A stretch of DNA of 64,000 nucleotides, taken from positions 124,001-188,000 of the forward strand of contig DASVCN010000027.1 in the NCBI GenBank assembly GCA_036381595.1. The letters run 5' to 3'. The translations under genes and the position numbers were made by a program. Below the pieces are notes generated by a model. That model saw nothing but the letters and a program-made list of their open reading frames with translations. It had not been told where the DNA came from and did no database searches. Positions 33,846-43,141 of the stretch are shown piece by piece. The DNA comes from Trueperaceae bacterium (GTDB taxonomy: Bacteria > Deinococcota > Deinococci > Deinococcales > Trueperaceae). The stretch's first letter is position 1. Each line of letters opens with the position of its first letter.

Positions 33846-36245
33846 CTAAGCCGCCTCACCCACAGCACGCCGCGGGCCGAAACGGCGAAGACCGAGCTCG
33901 GCCAGGAACAGGATCAGGGCGCCCAGTGCCAGGTAGGGCCAGAGGGCCAAACCCGCCTGCTGCAGTGGCGGGTCGTAACCTTCCGGGGAAACCAGCCGCT
34001 CGCCCCCGGTCCGCTCGCTCACCGTGCTTAGCAGCGCCTGGCCCCCGTCGGTCTGGAACTCCGGATGTCGCGTCTCGAGGTCGGCTCGAGCGACCACTTC
34101 GCCGTCTTCTATGACCAGCACCGAACCTTCGCTGCTGTCCACCGGCAACCGCCCCTCGTAACGGCCCGGCGCCACCTGTTCGAGTTGCACGGTTCGGCCA
34201 GCCGTCCGTGCTTGGAGACTAGCGCCGTTGATGTACTGGCCGTCCTCTACGGCGTCCACCACCACCCGTAGCTCGTTCCCTTCCCGGCTGACCGAGGCGC
34301 CGTAGGAGGCGGGCTGCGCCTGCAGCCAGCGCACGACGGTGCCTAGCAGCGTGGGGAGTTGCGGCCCGGCGCCTAGCGTGCCGGTCCAACCGTTGAGGTC
34401 GCTCGTGAACGCCGCCGTCCGGCCCAAGCCGTGCCGCCGCACCGCCAGCACCGGCTCCTCCTGCACGCCTTCGAGGATCACCTCGGCGTTCGGTTTGGGA
34501 GCGGTTGCGACGTAGGCGTCGATCGCCGGGAGGGTCCCCTCGAAGGGGGACAGCGGGTGGGGATGGGCGACCGGTTGCGTCGGGTCGTCGCGCAGCAGCG
34601 ACCGGGTCGCGGTGAGCGCTTCGCTGGTGAAGATGCGTGGCAGGGTCGAGACGTCGAGGGCGCTGTGGTAGCGGCCCCCGCCGGACCGGGCTATCGCCTC
34701 CATCACCTCGAAGTCGGCGGAACGACCGATGGCGATCGCAGAGGTGGTGATGCTTCGGGCGGCCGCTTGAGAAGCGAGGGCCGAGAAGTCGGGCGGGTTC
34801 GCCTCCCCGAACGGCCCCTGGCCGTCGTAGAGCTTGCCGTCGGAGAGGATGATTATGTGCTTCAGAGCAGCATCGGACTCGTTCAACGCCGAGATCGCCT
34901 CCCGATAGGCCGGTTCGAGAATCGTGCCGCCCCCGGTTCCGAGCGCAAGGATCGCCGAAATCATCTCCAGCTTGCCGCGGTCGGTCGCCTTCCGCAGCTG
35001 GAACGCCCACTGGTGGCTGTCGCTGAAGACGATCATCCCCAGCAGATCCTCCTGGTAGGCGACCTCGACCACGCCCAGAGCACCCTCCTTGGCGAGTTCG
35101 ATCTTGCTGGGGCTGCCGGTTGCCATCGACTGGGAGCGGTCCATGACGATGACCAGAGCCACGAGCGGGATCTCCACTTCGGTGCGCAGATCGGTATCGA
35201 CCGGCAGGACCTCCTCGACCGGAGTGCGGTACCAGCCGCCGAAGCCGAAGCTGTCAGGCCCGCCGGTCATCATCAGACCGCCGCCGTTCTCGACGTAACC
35301 ATTGAGCAGTTCGAGTTGCCCCGGCGTGAAGCTCGAGGCGGGCTCGCGCAAGACGACAGCCGAGTAGGGGAGAGGCGCCACCACCTCGGCGGCGCCCCCC
35401 TCCACCACCTCGAAGCCCTGCACGCGGAGGAGTTCGGCGAGGGCCGGGTCACCCATGACCAGCACCGGTTGCTCCTCACTGACGGAGATCGTTGCGCTTC
35501 TGCTGTCGTCCGCTTCGCTCTGCGGGTAGTCGACCTGGAGTGTGGCGCTCAGACGAACGTCGTTCTCGCCGAGGACGCTGAATCGGAGGGGGATAGCGCT
35601 CTGCCCGGCAGGCAACTCCCGCTCGATGATCACCGGTTCGCGGCCGTCATACGACACCAACAATCGCGCAACGGTGGGCCGGTCGCTCTCGACCACCGCT
35701 ACCGCTTCGACCGTCTCTCCTGGCGTCGCCTGGTCGGGGACCAGGAGATCCGCCAGCTCGGCGTTGGGACGGGGTTCTACCCAGAGCGTGTCGACCGGGA
35801 CGCCGGGCAGGGCGGCCAGTACCTCACCCCGTGACTGGGCGCCGTCGGAGAGGAGCAGGATCCGGTCGGCCCCCTCGGCCGCTGCCACCTGCACCGCTTT
35901 GGCTATGTCGGTTGCGCCGCGCTCCAGCTCGGGCTCCACTGCGTCGGCGAGGGCAGCTACCTCGCTCGTTTCGCCCGCGAAGTAGAAGGTACGCGAGTTG
36001 CGCTCCCAGGCGCCTGCCAGGTCCCTGGCCATGGTCCGGGCTGCGTCCCCCACGCTCTCCGAGACGTCGACCAGCACGGCTACACTACCGCCCCTGGCGT
36101 TGACCGTGGGCCCGGCAAGGGCGACGATGAGCGCGCCTAGTCCGACGATCCGCAGGAGCCAGCCGTGGGCGCGTGGCAGGAGGAGAAGCAGGGGAAGAGC
36201 AGCGAGCACCCATGGGTAGGTGAACTCGAGCCCGTCTATCACCAC
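33846..36245 (-). CDS. Large vWA-domain membrane protein (BatA/GATase-like)
   Basis: 799 residues with two N-terminal helices (PWVLAALPLLLLLPRA, VGLGALIVALAGP) and one near the C-terminus. A first vWA-like domain contains VAVLVDVSESVG and a second, better one VIVMDRSQSMATGSP with IIILSDGKLYDG; both have DxSxS metal sites. Between them PVLVMGDPALAELL and GGGLMMTGGPDSFGFGGW form a class I glutamine-amidotransferase-like fold. This layout occurs in Bat/aerotolerance-like proteins of unknown role. Two GTG codons at 36245 and 36242 lie three and six bases after TAGCAT; the second fits leaderless spacing. Divergent from a histidine kinase. Confidence 0.88.
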   Translation of the reverse strand: MVIDGLEFTYPWVLAALPLLLLLPRAHGWLLRIVGLGALIVALAGPTVNARGGSVAVLVDVSESVGDAARTMARDLAGAWERNSRTFYFAGETSEVAALADAVEPELERGATDIAKAVQVAAAEGADRILLLSDGAQSRGEVLAALPGVPVDTLWVEPRPNAELADLLVPDQATPGETVEAVAVVESDRPTVARLLVSYDGREPVIIERELPAGQSAIPLRFSVLGENDVRLSATLQVDYPQSEADDSRSATISVSEEQPVLVMGDPALAELLRVQGFEVVEGGAAEVVAPLPYSAVVLREPASSFTPGQLELLNGYVENGGGLMMTGGPDSFGFGGWYRTPVEEVLPVDTDLRTEVEIPLVALVIVMDRSQSMATGSPSKIELAKEGALGVVEVAYQEDLLGMIVFSDSHQWAFQLRKATDRGKLEMISAILALGTGGGTILEPAYREAISALNESDAALKHIIILSDGKLYDGQGPFGEANPPDFSALASQAAARSITTSAIAIGRSADFEVMEAIARSGGGRYHSALDVSTLPRIFTSEALTATRSLLRDDPTQPVAHPHPLSPFEGTLPAIDAYVATAPKPNAEVILEGVQEEPVLAVRRHGLGRTAAFTSDLNGWTGTLGAGPQLPTLLGTVVRWLQAQPASYGASVSREGNELRVVVDAVEDGQYINGASLQARTAGRTVQLEQVAPGRYEGRLPVDSSEGSVLVIEDGEVVARADLETRHPEFQTDGGQALLSTVSERTGGERLVSPEGYDPPLQQAGLALWPYLALGALILFLAELGLRRFGPRRAVGEAA

Positions 36246-36348
36246 TCCATGCTAGCAGTCAGGGACGGTCGGGAGCGGCGCCCGGGCCGGTTTTTTCACA
36301 TCTTCACGATGGGCGAATTTTCGCGTCCCCGAGGCGATAACCCTCTGG

Positions 36349-36354
36349 TATCAT
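36349..36354 (+). promoter_or_regulatory. Leaderless-type -10 box for histidine kinase
   Basis: TATCAT ends eight bases before the ATG at 36363; no ribosome site intervenes. A second box, TAGCAT on the minus strand (36254-36249), faces the vWA gene, so this 117-base gap is a divergent promoter. Confidence 0.6.
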
Positions 36355-36362
36355 CCCCCCGT

Positions 36363-37526
36363 ATGCCGGATACGCGCCAGCGTTACCTCCTGTTCGCCGC
36401 GGCGGATGAGGAGCGGGGCCGGGCGCTCAGTGTAGTTGCGTCCGAACTCCAGACGGGCAGCATGCTGCTGACGAGCGTCGAGGAGCTGTTGTTCCACACC
36501 CGTGGGTCGGTTCCCGACGCGCTGGTGGTCGATCACGACCTGGTGACGCAGGTCGCCCAACTCGACCTGATCACCCTGCTGCGGCGACGCAAGCCGTTGG
36601 CAGAGATGCCGATCGTGTACCTCGGCCCCAACGACCCGAAGGTGCACGTCGAAGCCCTCGACTCAGGGGCCGACGTCTACCTTGCGGACGCCCAGACGAG
36701 CGTCCTCGAATCGACCTTGCGGCGGCTGCTCCTGCGCCGGCAGAGCGAGACCGCTCTGCGCGCCACCCTCGAGCGTCTCCGCGAGTTCGAAAGGGCCTAC
36801 AAGGAGAGCGAGCGGGTGAAGGACGACCTCACCCACATGCTCGTTCACGACCTGAAGAGCCCGATCGCCAGCGTGATGGGCCTCCTCGACCACTCCATCG
36901 ACATGATCGGCAGGGGAGAGGCGCCCGACTCTCTAGGCGAGCTGCTCACCCTGGCGCGCACCGAAGCTCAGCACCTGCTCAATCTCGCGGCCAACATCCT
37001 CGACGTGCGGCGGATGAAAGAGGGCCACATGCCGTACCAGCCGGAGCTGGTCGAGAACCTGGGCGAACTCGCCAGGCAGGCGTTGCGGGATGCCAGCGGT
37101 TCCCAGAGGCAACGGCGCTTCGGCTTCCTCGTCAAGGAGGACGCAGAACGGCTCTACGCCGACAGCGCCCTGCTGCGCCGCATCCTCGCCAACCTCTTCG
37201 CGAACGCGGTGAAGCACACCAGGAACGGCGGTTACGTGGACTTCCGCGCCTGGCGCGAGGGAGACGACTTCGTCCTGTCGGTTCGCGACGACGGCGAGGG
37301 GATACCCGAGGCCGACCACAAGCGGATCTTCAACGCCTTCGAACAGTCGCGGCATACCATCCACGACCGGTACGACACGGGCATGGGGTTGACCTTCTGC
37401 AAGCTGGCGGTCGAGAAGCATGGCGGCCGCATCTGGGTCGAGTCGAAGGTGGGCCGGGGCAGCACCTTCTTCTTCACCATCCCGTCCGTGCCCTCCGGCA
37501 TGATCGACGACGCGGTCGTCGTCTGA
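36363..37526 (+). CDS. Sensor histidine kinase with degenerate N-terminal receiver
   Basis: 387 residues. The N-terminal 120 residues resemble a receiver: ALVVDHDL carries acidic residues near the usual acceptor, and GADVYLADA matches GADDYL. PIVYLGPND lacks the conserved Thr and Lys, so it is probably a signal-binding or pseudo-receiver domain. A coiled linker leads to the H-box HMLVHDLKSPIASVMG (His162), N-box LANLFANAVKHT, G1 VRDDGEGIPE and G2 TGMGLTFCKLAVEKHGG. No membrane segments, so a cytoplasmic kinase. No partner regulator is adjacent; rnhB follows by two bases. Confidence 0.9.
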   Translation: MPDTRQRYLLFAAADEERGRALSVVASELQTGSMLLTSVEELLFHTRGSVPDALVVDHDLVTQVAQLDLITLLRRRKPLAEMPIVYLGPNDPKVHVEALDSGADVYLADAQTSVLESTLRRLLLRRQSETALRATLERLREFERAYKESERVKDDLTHMLVHDLKSPIASVMGLLDHSIDMIGRGEAPDSLGELLTLARTEAQHLLNLAANILDVRRMKEGHMPYQPELVENLGELARQALRDASGSQRQRRFGFLVKEDAERLYADSALLRRILANLFANAVKHTRNGGYVDFRAWREGDDFVLSVRDDGEGIPEADHKRIFNAFEQSRHTIHDRYDTGMGLTFCKLAVEKHGGRIWVESKVGRGSTFFFTIPSVPSGMIDDAVVV

Positions 37527-37528
37527 GC

Positions 37529-38182
37529 GTGGCCCAGGCCCTGCCGAAGGGAGCCCAGGCCCTGCCGGTCGAACCCGACTGGTCGCTGGAGGCTCAGCTG
37601 TGGGCGCGCGGCTGCAGTCCGGTTGCCGGCGTGGACGAGGCGGGGCGCGGAGCTCTCGCGGGACCGGTAGTGGCGGCCGCCGTGATCCTCCCGCTGGGTA
37701 CTCATCCGTACCGGGACTCCAAGACGCTGCCGCCGGAAAGGCGTGAGGAGCTCGCGGCCAACATCCGGTGCGAGGCGCTGGCCTGGGCCGTGGGTATCGC
37801 CGAACCGGCCGAGATCGACGAACTCAACGTGCTGAGGGCGACCCACCTTGCAGCCGGGCGGGCCCTGGTCGAGCTGCGCCGCACGCTGCCCCCCGGCGGC
37901 CTGGTCACCGACTACCTGTGGCTGGAGGAGCGCGCCCAGGTCCTGCCCGTCGCTCAGGCCGACTGCCGCTCCTATCAGGCGGCCGCTGCCGGGATACTGG
38001 CGAAGGTGACGCGTGACGAGCTGATGCGCGCGCTCGCCCTCGAGCATCCCGAGTACGGGTTCGAGCAGAACAAGGGGTACGGGGCGCCGGCGCACCTCCA
38101 AGCGCTCGAGGCGGTAGGCCCCTGCCGTGTCCATCGGGCTTCCTTCGCCCCGGTAACCAGAACTCTGGCTTCCTCTGCATAG
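37529..38182 (+). CDS. rnhB: Ribonuclease HII
   Basis: Cuts RNA in RNA-DNA hybrids, including single ribonucleotides in DNA. The 217-residue protein has [19 protein letters not shown] (catalytic D36 and E37), [42 protein letters not shown] and [18 protein letters not shown]. The GTG start is two bases after the kinase stop, so expression is likely coupled. The extra 25 N-terminal residues before the core are not conserved. Confidence 0.95.
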   Translation: MAQALPKGAQALPVEPDWSLEAQLWARGCSPVAGVDEAGRGALAGPVVAAAVILPLGTHPYRDSKTLPPERREELAANIRCEALAWAVGIAEPAEIDELNVLRATHLAAGRALVELRRTLPPGGLVTDYLWLEERAQVLPVAQADCRSYQAAAAGILAKVTRDELMRALALEHPEYGFEQNKGYGAPAHLQALEAVGPCRVHRASFAPVTRTLASSA

Positions 38183-38249
38183 AATGGGGTCACGTTTCGC
38201 AGCGGCGGCGACCACTGCCCCGGCCGCCACGACAGCCAGGAGTAGAACC

Positions 38250-39050
38250 ATGCCAGAGTGCATCGGAGTAAAGTTCGACAACGGCCCCAAACTCCACTAC
38301 ATGGAGGCGCCCCCCGTACCGCCCAGAGTGGGAACTCGCTGCGTCGTCTCGACCAGACGGGGACTCGAGGTGGGGATCGTGCGCACCGACGTGCGCGACC
38401 ACCCCAAGCCCGGCGGGCACTACGTCCGAGACGCCCTTCCCGACGACGTCGAGCGGTACCGCGAGCTCTCACAGAAGGCCGAGGAACTCAAGTGGTTGCT
38501 CAAGGCGCGTGTGCGCCAGCAGGGGGCCGACGTCAAGATCGTGCACTGCGAGTTCACCATCGACGAGAGCCTCCTCGTGGTCTCCTACACCGCCGAGAAC
38601 GGGGCACCGCTCCGGCTGATGGCGCAGGAGTTGCTGGCCCACACGGGCGCCAGGGTCGAGTTCAACAACATCGGGCCCCGCGACCAGGCCCGCATCCTGG
38701 GCGGTATCGGTTCATGCGGTAGCGGAACCTGTTCGTCGACCTGGATGCAGAGCTTCAGCGCTGTATCTATCCGCATGGCTCGCGATCAGCAGCTGCCGCT
38801 CAATCCCGAGAAGATCAGCGGCCCGTGCGGCCGCCTCATGTGCTGTCTGCAGTTCGAGCACGACATGTACCGCGAACTCCTCAAGGGGATGCCCAAGAAG
38901 GGCGTAAAGGCGTGCCACACGGGCACCGGCAGTTGCGGCCGGATCGTCAAACTCAACCCGCTCAAGCAGACGGTGGAACTCAAGACCGACGAAGGCGGGA
39001 TCGAGGAGTTCCCGGCCTCGGAGATCGAGCGGATGCGCGGCAAGAACTAA
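38250..39050 (+). CDS. PSP1-domain protein (YaaT-like)
   Basis: 266 residues with the PSP1 C-terminal domain. Signature motifs are VRQQGADVKIVHCEFTIDES, GPRDQARILGGIGSCGSGTC, WMQSFSAVSIRMARDQ, and KISGPCGRLMCCLQFEHDMY. The many cysteines (GSCGSGTC, MCC) suggest metal or Fe-S binding. In Bacillus, YaaT acts in the Y-complex with YlbF and YmcA, affecting RNase Y and phosphorelays. The ATG is seven bases after CAGGAG. Convergent with the ammonia-lyase gene. Confidence 0.9.
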   Translation: MPECIGVKFDNGPKLHYMEAPPVPPRVGTRCVVSTRRGLEVGIVRTDVRDHPKPGGHYVRDALPDDVERYRELSQKAEELKWLLKARVRQQGADVKIVHCEFTIDESLLVVSYTAENGAPLRLMAQELLAHTGARVEFNNIGPRDQARILGGIGSCGSGTCSSTWMQSFSAVSIRMARDQQLPLNPEKISGPCGRLMCCLQFEHDMYRELLKGMPKKGVKACHTGTGSCGRIVKLNPLKQTVELKTDEGGIEEFPASEIERMRGKN

Positions 39051-39055
39051 CCCCA

Positions 39056-39087
39056 CGAGACTAACCTCGCGAGACTAACCTCGCGAG
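39056..39087. repeat. Two 14-bp direct repeats between convergent genes
   Basis: CGAGACTAACCTCG occurs twice head to tail, plus a trailing CGAG, so that CTCGCGAG palindromes form at each junction. The second copy includes the ammonia-lyase stop codon. Confidence 0.8.
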
Positions 39088-40217
39088 TACTGGCCCCTCC
39101 TGACGACACCCGGTGGCCGGCCCACCGCCTGCTCGTACGACACCGGATCGGTTGCCGCCTCGGTGACGATCACGAGCGCTCTGGTAACACGGTCGATACC
39201 GACCGCTTCGGCGACAGCCTGATCCTCTGTAAGGGCCAGCAGACCAGCGACGCCGGCAGCACCGCTCTCTCCAGCGACGATCCCCTCTGCGGCGAGCAGC
39301 CGCATCGCTTCGAAGGCGTACTCGTCGGGGACGCTCAGGAACGCGTCCATGCCGGAAAGCAGCAGCGGCAGCGCGGCGGCCGATGGGGTTCCGCAGTTGA
39401 GCCCGGCCATGACCGATCGGTGTGGACCGGGGACGGTGACCGCTCGACCGGCCCGGACCGACCGTAGCAGGCAATCGGCTCCCAGCGGCTCCACCCCCAC
39501 TAACCGGGGGCGTCGTTCCCACGTGTGGAAGTGCGCCGTGGTGGCGGCGGCAAGGGAGCCCACTCCGATCTGCACGAGCACCAGGTCGATGGGCTCGGCC
39601 CCCGCCAGCTGCTCCTCTGCCTCGGCCAATATCGTGCCGTACCCCTCCACTATCCAGCTCGGTACCTGCTCGTAGCCGGGCCAGGAGGTGTCCTGGATGA
39701 GCAACCGGTCCTTGCCGCTGCTCGCCGCAGCCTGCCGTACCGCCTCGTCGTAGCTGCCAGCGATCCTCCTCACGCGAGCGCCCTCGGCCAGCAGCGCTTC
39801 GATCCTCACGGGCCCGATGTCGGCCGGGACGAATATCTCGGCCGCAAGACCGAACCAGCCGGCGGCTCGCGCGACCGCCCGGCCATGGTTCCCGTCGGTC
39901 GCGCTCAACAGGGTCAGGTCCGAGTCTGCGAGCCCGGTCCGTAGCTCGTCGAGGGTCGAGAGGCCCGTAACTTCGAGGAGTAGGTTGTAGATGGCCCACG
40001 AGGCGCCGAGGATCTTGTAGGCGGGGAGCCCGAACCGGGACGATTCCTCCTTGACGAGCAGATGAGCCAGGCCCAGGCGCTCCGCCAGCCGGTCGCACGA
40101 GTGCAGCGACGTGGGCCGGTAGCCCGGCAGTTGCCGGTGGAAGTCGATCGCTGCACTTCGGGTGGTCAGACCCTCGAGGCGCTCGCGGGCGCCGCTGTTC
40201 AAGTGGAACTCGAACAC
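39075..40217 (-). CDS. PLP-dependent diaminopropionate ammonia-lyase-like enzyme
   Basis: A fold-type II PLP enzyme of 380 residues. EESSRFGLPAYKILGASWA contains the Schiff-base Lys in the diaminopropionate ammonia-lyase form (usually SxRFGLxAFK). SATDGNHGRAVARAAG is the phosphate-cofactor loop and GVGSLAAA the PLP-phosphate cup. The enzyme would convert 2,3-diaminopropionate to pyruvate and ammonia; related threonine or D-serine dehydratases cannot be excluded. It lies 13 bases after holB on the minus strand with GAGGAGC before its GTG start. Confidence 0.85.
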   Translation of the reverse strand: MFEFHLNSGARERLEGLTTRSAAIDFHRQLPGYRPTSLHSCDRLAERLGLAHLLVKEESSRFGLPAYKILGASWAIYNLLLEVTGLSTLDELRTGLADSDLTLLSATDGNHGRAVARAAGWFGLAAEIFVPADIGPVRIEALLAEGARVRRIAGSYDEAVRQAAASSGKDRLLIQDTSWPGYEQVPSWIVEGYGTILAEAEEQLAGAEPIDLVLVQIGVGSLAAATTAHFHTWERRPRLVGVEPLGADCLLRSVRAGRAVTVPGPHRSVMAGLNCGTPSAAALPLLLSGMDAFLSVPDEYAFEAMRLLAAEGIVAGESGAAGVAGLLALTEDQAVAEAVGIDRVTRALVIVTEAATDPVSYEQAVGRPPGVVRRGQYSRG

Positions 40218-40230
40218 AGCTCGGGGCTCC

Positions 40231-41127
40231 TCAGTTCGTGAGAGCCCGTAGTTCGAGCGTCATGACCCGCACCGCCAGCGTGGCCGGCGAGTAACCGGCT
40301 ATCGCCTCCTCGCACTCGAGCAGGAGGTCGTCGGCTTGCGGTCGAAGTGGAGCCGGCAGCAACCGGAACTTCTCGCGGAGCGACTCCACGATCTCCTGGC
40401 CCCAGCCCCCCTCCTGCCACCGCTCTGCCAGCAGGTCGGCGGCGGCGAGGGCGCCCTCCAGGTCCCCGTGGAGCGCGTCGAAGTAACTCCCGACCTGGGC
40501 CAGCAGCGACTCGCTGCCCTCCCTGGGGAGGAGCAGCGGACCCGGTCGCCCCAACCGATGAGCCGGGTGGCCGGGCGGTCCCAGGCCCTCCGTTTCCACC
40601 GGCGCGAAGCGCAGCACCGTGCAGCGCGAGCCGATGGTGGGCAGCACCGCCTGAGGACTGGGGGCGATGAGGATAATCGAGGAGTACGAGGGCGGCTCCT
40701 CGAGCATCTTGAGGAAGGCGTTCGCGGCGGCCGCCGTCAGCCTCTCGGCTCCGTCGATCACGCCTACCCGGCGCCGGAACGAAGGCCGCTGTTCGAGCCA
40801 GCTGGAGAGCGGTTCGTCGTCCCCGGGGCGCGGGACGAGTTGACCTATCTTGATCTCCGGGCGTCGGCTCTGCCTTCCGGTGGAGGTGGTATCTCTGGCC
40901 GAGACCTCCCTGTAGTCGGGGTGACCTGTCTCGAAGCGTCGGCACGAATCGCATCCGAGACAGGGGCGCGCCTTTGCCGCCGCCTGACAGTTGAGGAATG
41001 CTGCATACCAGCGGGCGGAGGTTCGCCTGCCCACACCCTCCGGTCCGACGAACAGCAACGAGGAACTGCGGATGTCGCGCAGCGCCTCGAGAACCCTTTC
41101 GTGCCCCTGGACGCGGAGCTGGCTCAT
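40231..41127 (-). CDS. holB: DNA polymerase III subunit delta'
   Basis: A clamp-loader subunit of 298 residues. FVGPEGVGRRTSARWYAA occupies the Walker A position but has Arg instead of Lys, as expected for delta', which does not hydrolyse ATP. A zinc module CLGCDSCRRF, VGVIDGAERLTAAAANAFLKMLEEPP and SRCTVLRF are typical. It follows a phosphoesterase by 12 bases and precedes the ammonia-lyase gene, forming a three-gene leftward operon. Confidence 0.93.
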   Translation of the reverse strand: MSQLRVQGHERVLEALRDIRSSSLLFVGPEGVGRRTSARWYAAFLNCQAAAKARPCLGCDSCRRFETGHPDYREVSARDTTSTGRQSRRPEIKIGQLVPRPGDDEPLSSWLEQRPSFRRRVGVIDGAERLTAAAANAFLKMLEEPPSYSSIILIAPSPQAVLPTIGSRCTVLRFAPVETEGLGPPGHPAHRLGRPGPLLLPREGSESLLAQVGSYFDALHGDLEGALAAADLLAERWQEGGWGQEIVESLREKFRLLPAPLRPQADDLLLECEEAIAGYSPATLAVRVMTLELRALTN

Positions 41128-41139
41128 CGGCTCATCTAC

Positions 41140-41904
41140 TCATCTGCCCTTCGCCAGCCGGGCGGCCAACGGTTCCGGGTAGCCGTTCTCGCGGACCGAC
41201 CGCTGCACCGCAACCAGATCGAACTCGACCCTTCGAAGTTCGATGGTGCCCATCTCCTCGTCGTAGATGGCGTACGAAGCGAGCGGACTTCCGTCGCGCG
41301 GCTGGCCGATCGAGCCAGGGTTGAAGAAGAGCCGGGCGCGGGGCGGGATCCGGTAGGTGGTCCGATCGTTGTCGAAGGAGAAGACGCGCCAGAGCTCCTC
41401 GCGGCCGGCGTTCACCGACGCGAAGACCTTGGGGACGTGGGTATGACCGACGAAGCAGATCGGCCGCTCCAGGAGCGGGAAGTTCGCCTGAGCGCTCTGC
41501 ATGGAGGAGATGTAGTCCCAGCGCCGGAGCAGCGCTCCGTGCACCGCCTGCCATCTCTCGGCCTTGGCGGACGACCTGAAGCCGCGCAGGAACTCTATCG
41601 ATTCGCTCGACAGCTCCTCGAGGTGCTTGCCGATGACGAACGTGACTATCTCGCTCTCCATGTTCATGTTCGAGCCAGGCTTGCCGTCTGCCAGGTCGAG
41701 CAGGAGTTGATCGTGGTTCCCCATCAGGCATACCGCGGGTTCGAGCTCCATCAGCCTCCGAGCCGCCTGTTCTGGCCGGGTGTAGTAACCGACGAGGTCG
41801 CCGAGGAAGAGGACTTGATCCCAGCGCCTCCGGCGAGCGTCGTCGAGGACCGCCTCCAGGGCGATGTCGTTGCCGTGGATGTCGCTCAGGAGGAGGTAGC
41901 GCAC
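41140..41904 (-). CDS. YfcE/MJ0936-type metallophosphoesterase
   Basis: A 254-residue phosphoesterase with every metal motif intact: LLLSDIHGN, LFLGDLVGYY, MGNHDQ, VHGALLRRW, FVGHTHVPKV and NPGSIGQPRDG. GDLVGYY and NPGSIGQPRDGSPLASY are typical of the group acting on phosphodiesters or diadenosine nucleotides. The GTG start lies seven bases after TATCTT (41917-41912 on the minus strand), a leaderless arrangement. First gene of the operon with holB. Confidence 0.9.
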   Translation of the reverse strand: MRYLLLSDIHGNDIALEAVLDDARRRRWDQVLFLGDLVGYYTRPEQAARRLMELEPAVCLMGNHDQLLLDLADGKPGSNMNMESEIVTFVIGKHLEELSSESIEFLRGFRSSAKAERWQAVHGALLRRWDYISSMQSAQANFPLLERPICFVGHTHVPKVFASVNAGREELWRVFSFDNDRTTYRIPPRARLFFNPGSIGQPRDGSPLASYAIYDEEMGTIELRRVEFDLVAVQRSVRENGYPEPLAARLAKGR

Positions 41905-41953
41905 GGCACCAAAGATACCACCGGCCCTCTTCGGTTCGGGCGCCCCCGGCGGC

Positions 41954-41959
41954 TATACT
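41954..41959 (+). promoter_or_regulatory. Leaderless-type -10 box for PEGA protein
   Basis: TATACT ends eight bases before the ATG at 41968. The intervening GAGAGG could act as a weak ribosome site if transcription began earlier. Confidence 0.55.
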
Positions 41960-41967
41960 GAGAGGCA

Positions 41968-43095
41968 ATGGCAAAGTCGGCGCCGCGCGTCATCGCCCTC
42001 CTGATCCTGCTATGCACTGGCGCGGCACTTGCGCAAATTGCGATCCCAACCCTTGGCAGCCGCGGCGACCCGGCTCGAAGCGAGGAGCTCTCGGCCCTCA
42101 TCGACGCTTTCACGGCCGAGCTGCGAGCTCGTGTTGCGGCCTCGGGCCTGGAGGTCAGCAACGCCGAACTGATAACCCCGGGGATCGCCGGCAGCCTGGA
42201 CCCCGAGTACGCGAAGCTCATCGCCGACATCGACGACAAGCGCTACGCGGTGTCAGGCGAGATCGCGGTGGCCGAGGACGAGAGGGCGCAAAGCCCTTTC
42301 GTCGTCAACATGATCGTGGTCGACGCCGAACAGAACCGGGCGACCGACCTGATCAGCCGACCGCTGTCCGAGGAGAGCCTGCGGATGACGGCTGCCGGCC
42401 TGGCGCGGGTGATCGTACGCTTCACCGAGCAGGAACTCGCCTTGCCGCCGGGCGACGCCGGACTGTTCGTCTCCAGCCAGCCCGGCGAGGCTGACGTCTA
42501 CCTAGATGGGCTTCTCGTAGGCCGTACCTCGGAACTCGATGTGATCATGCTCGCCCCCGGTCGCTATCAGCTGGAGATCCGCAAGGAGGGGTTCCTGCCG
42601 GAGGTAAGGACCGTGGAGCTCCGCTCCGGGACGACCACGTTCTCGACAGTGCCGCTCACGGCGATCGTCGGCGGGTCGATACAGGTGGTGAGCACTCCGC
42701 CGGCCGAGGTCTTCCTCGACGGCGAGTCGCAGGGCTACACCCCTCTCTTCATCCCGGCCCCACCCGGCGTCCAGTCGGTGCGGCTCGAGCGCGACGGCTT
42801 CGAGCCGGTGATCGCGACGGTCCCGGTTCGGAACTACCGGGTGAGCCGCCTCGACCTGCAGCTGGAGCCGGAACGGGAACCGCTCCTCTACTGGTCGCTC
42901 GAGCCGGAGTACCTGGTGCTCATCGACGGGATCATCCAGCCGAACGGTCACGCCCCTTCGGTCGTCCCCGGGCTCATCGAGGTCGAGGTTCGGCGGGGCC
43001 GCGAGCGGTACGTGCATCAGGTCGTGCTGCCGGCGAACGGCGCGTTTGAGCTGAACCTGCAGACGGGCGAACTGACGAGGTTGGGCAGCCGCTAG
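41968..43095 (+). CDS. Exported PEGA-domain protein
   Basis: 375 residues with an N-terminal signal peptide ending GAALAQIA. The first half contains a region like DUF-type periplasmic sensors (EYAKLIADIDDKRYAVSGEIA). Tandem PEGA modules follow: GLFVSSQPGEADVYLDGLLVGRT, IQVVSTPPAEVFLDGESQGYTPLF and a weaker third with VLIDGIIQPNG. PEGA domains are surface beta-sandwiches, found in S-layer-associated and cell-envelope proteins. Convergent with the predicted barrel gene. Function unknown. Confidence 0.85.
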   Translation: MAKSAPRVIALLILLCTGAALAQIAIPTLGSRGDPARSEELSALIDAFTAELRARVAASGLEVSNAELITPGIAGSLDPEYAKLIADIDDKRYAVSGEIAVAEDERAQSPFVVNMIVVDAEQNRATDLISRPLSEESLRMTAAGLARVIVRFTEQELALPPGDAGLFVSSQPGEADVYLDGLLVGRTSELDVIMLAPGRYQLEIRKEGFLPEVRTVELRSGTTTFSTVPLTAIVGGSIQVVSTPPAEVFLDGESQGYTPLFIPAPPGVQSVRLERDGFEPVIATVPVRNYRVSRLDLQLEPEREPLLYWSLEPEYLVLIDGIIQPNGHAPSVVPGLIEVEVRRGRERYVHQVVLPANGAFELNLQTGELTRLGSR

Positions 43096-43141
43096 GTTCG
43101 CCCGCCGGCGCTGGGAGTCCCGGCGGAGAGGAGCGGGCGGC

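Noticed and set aside
40336-41961. Long open frame opposite holB and the phosphoesterase
   Set aside because: Same reason: both underlying genes have complete family motifs.
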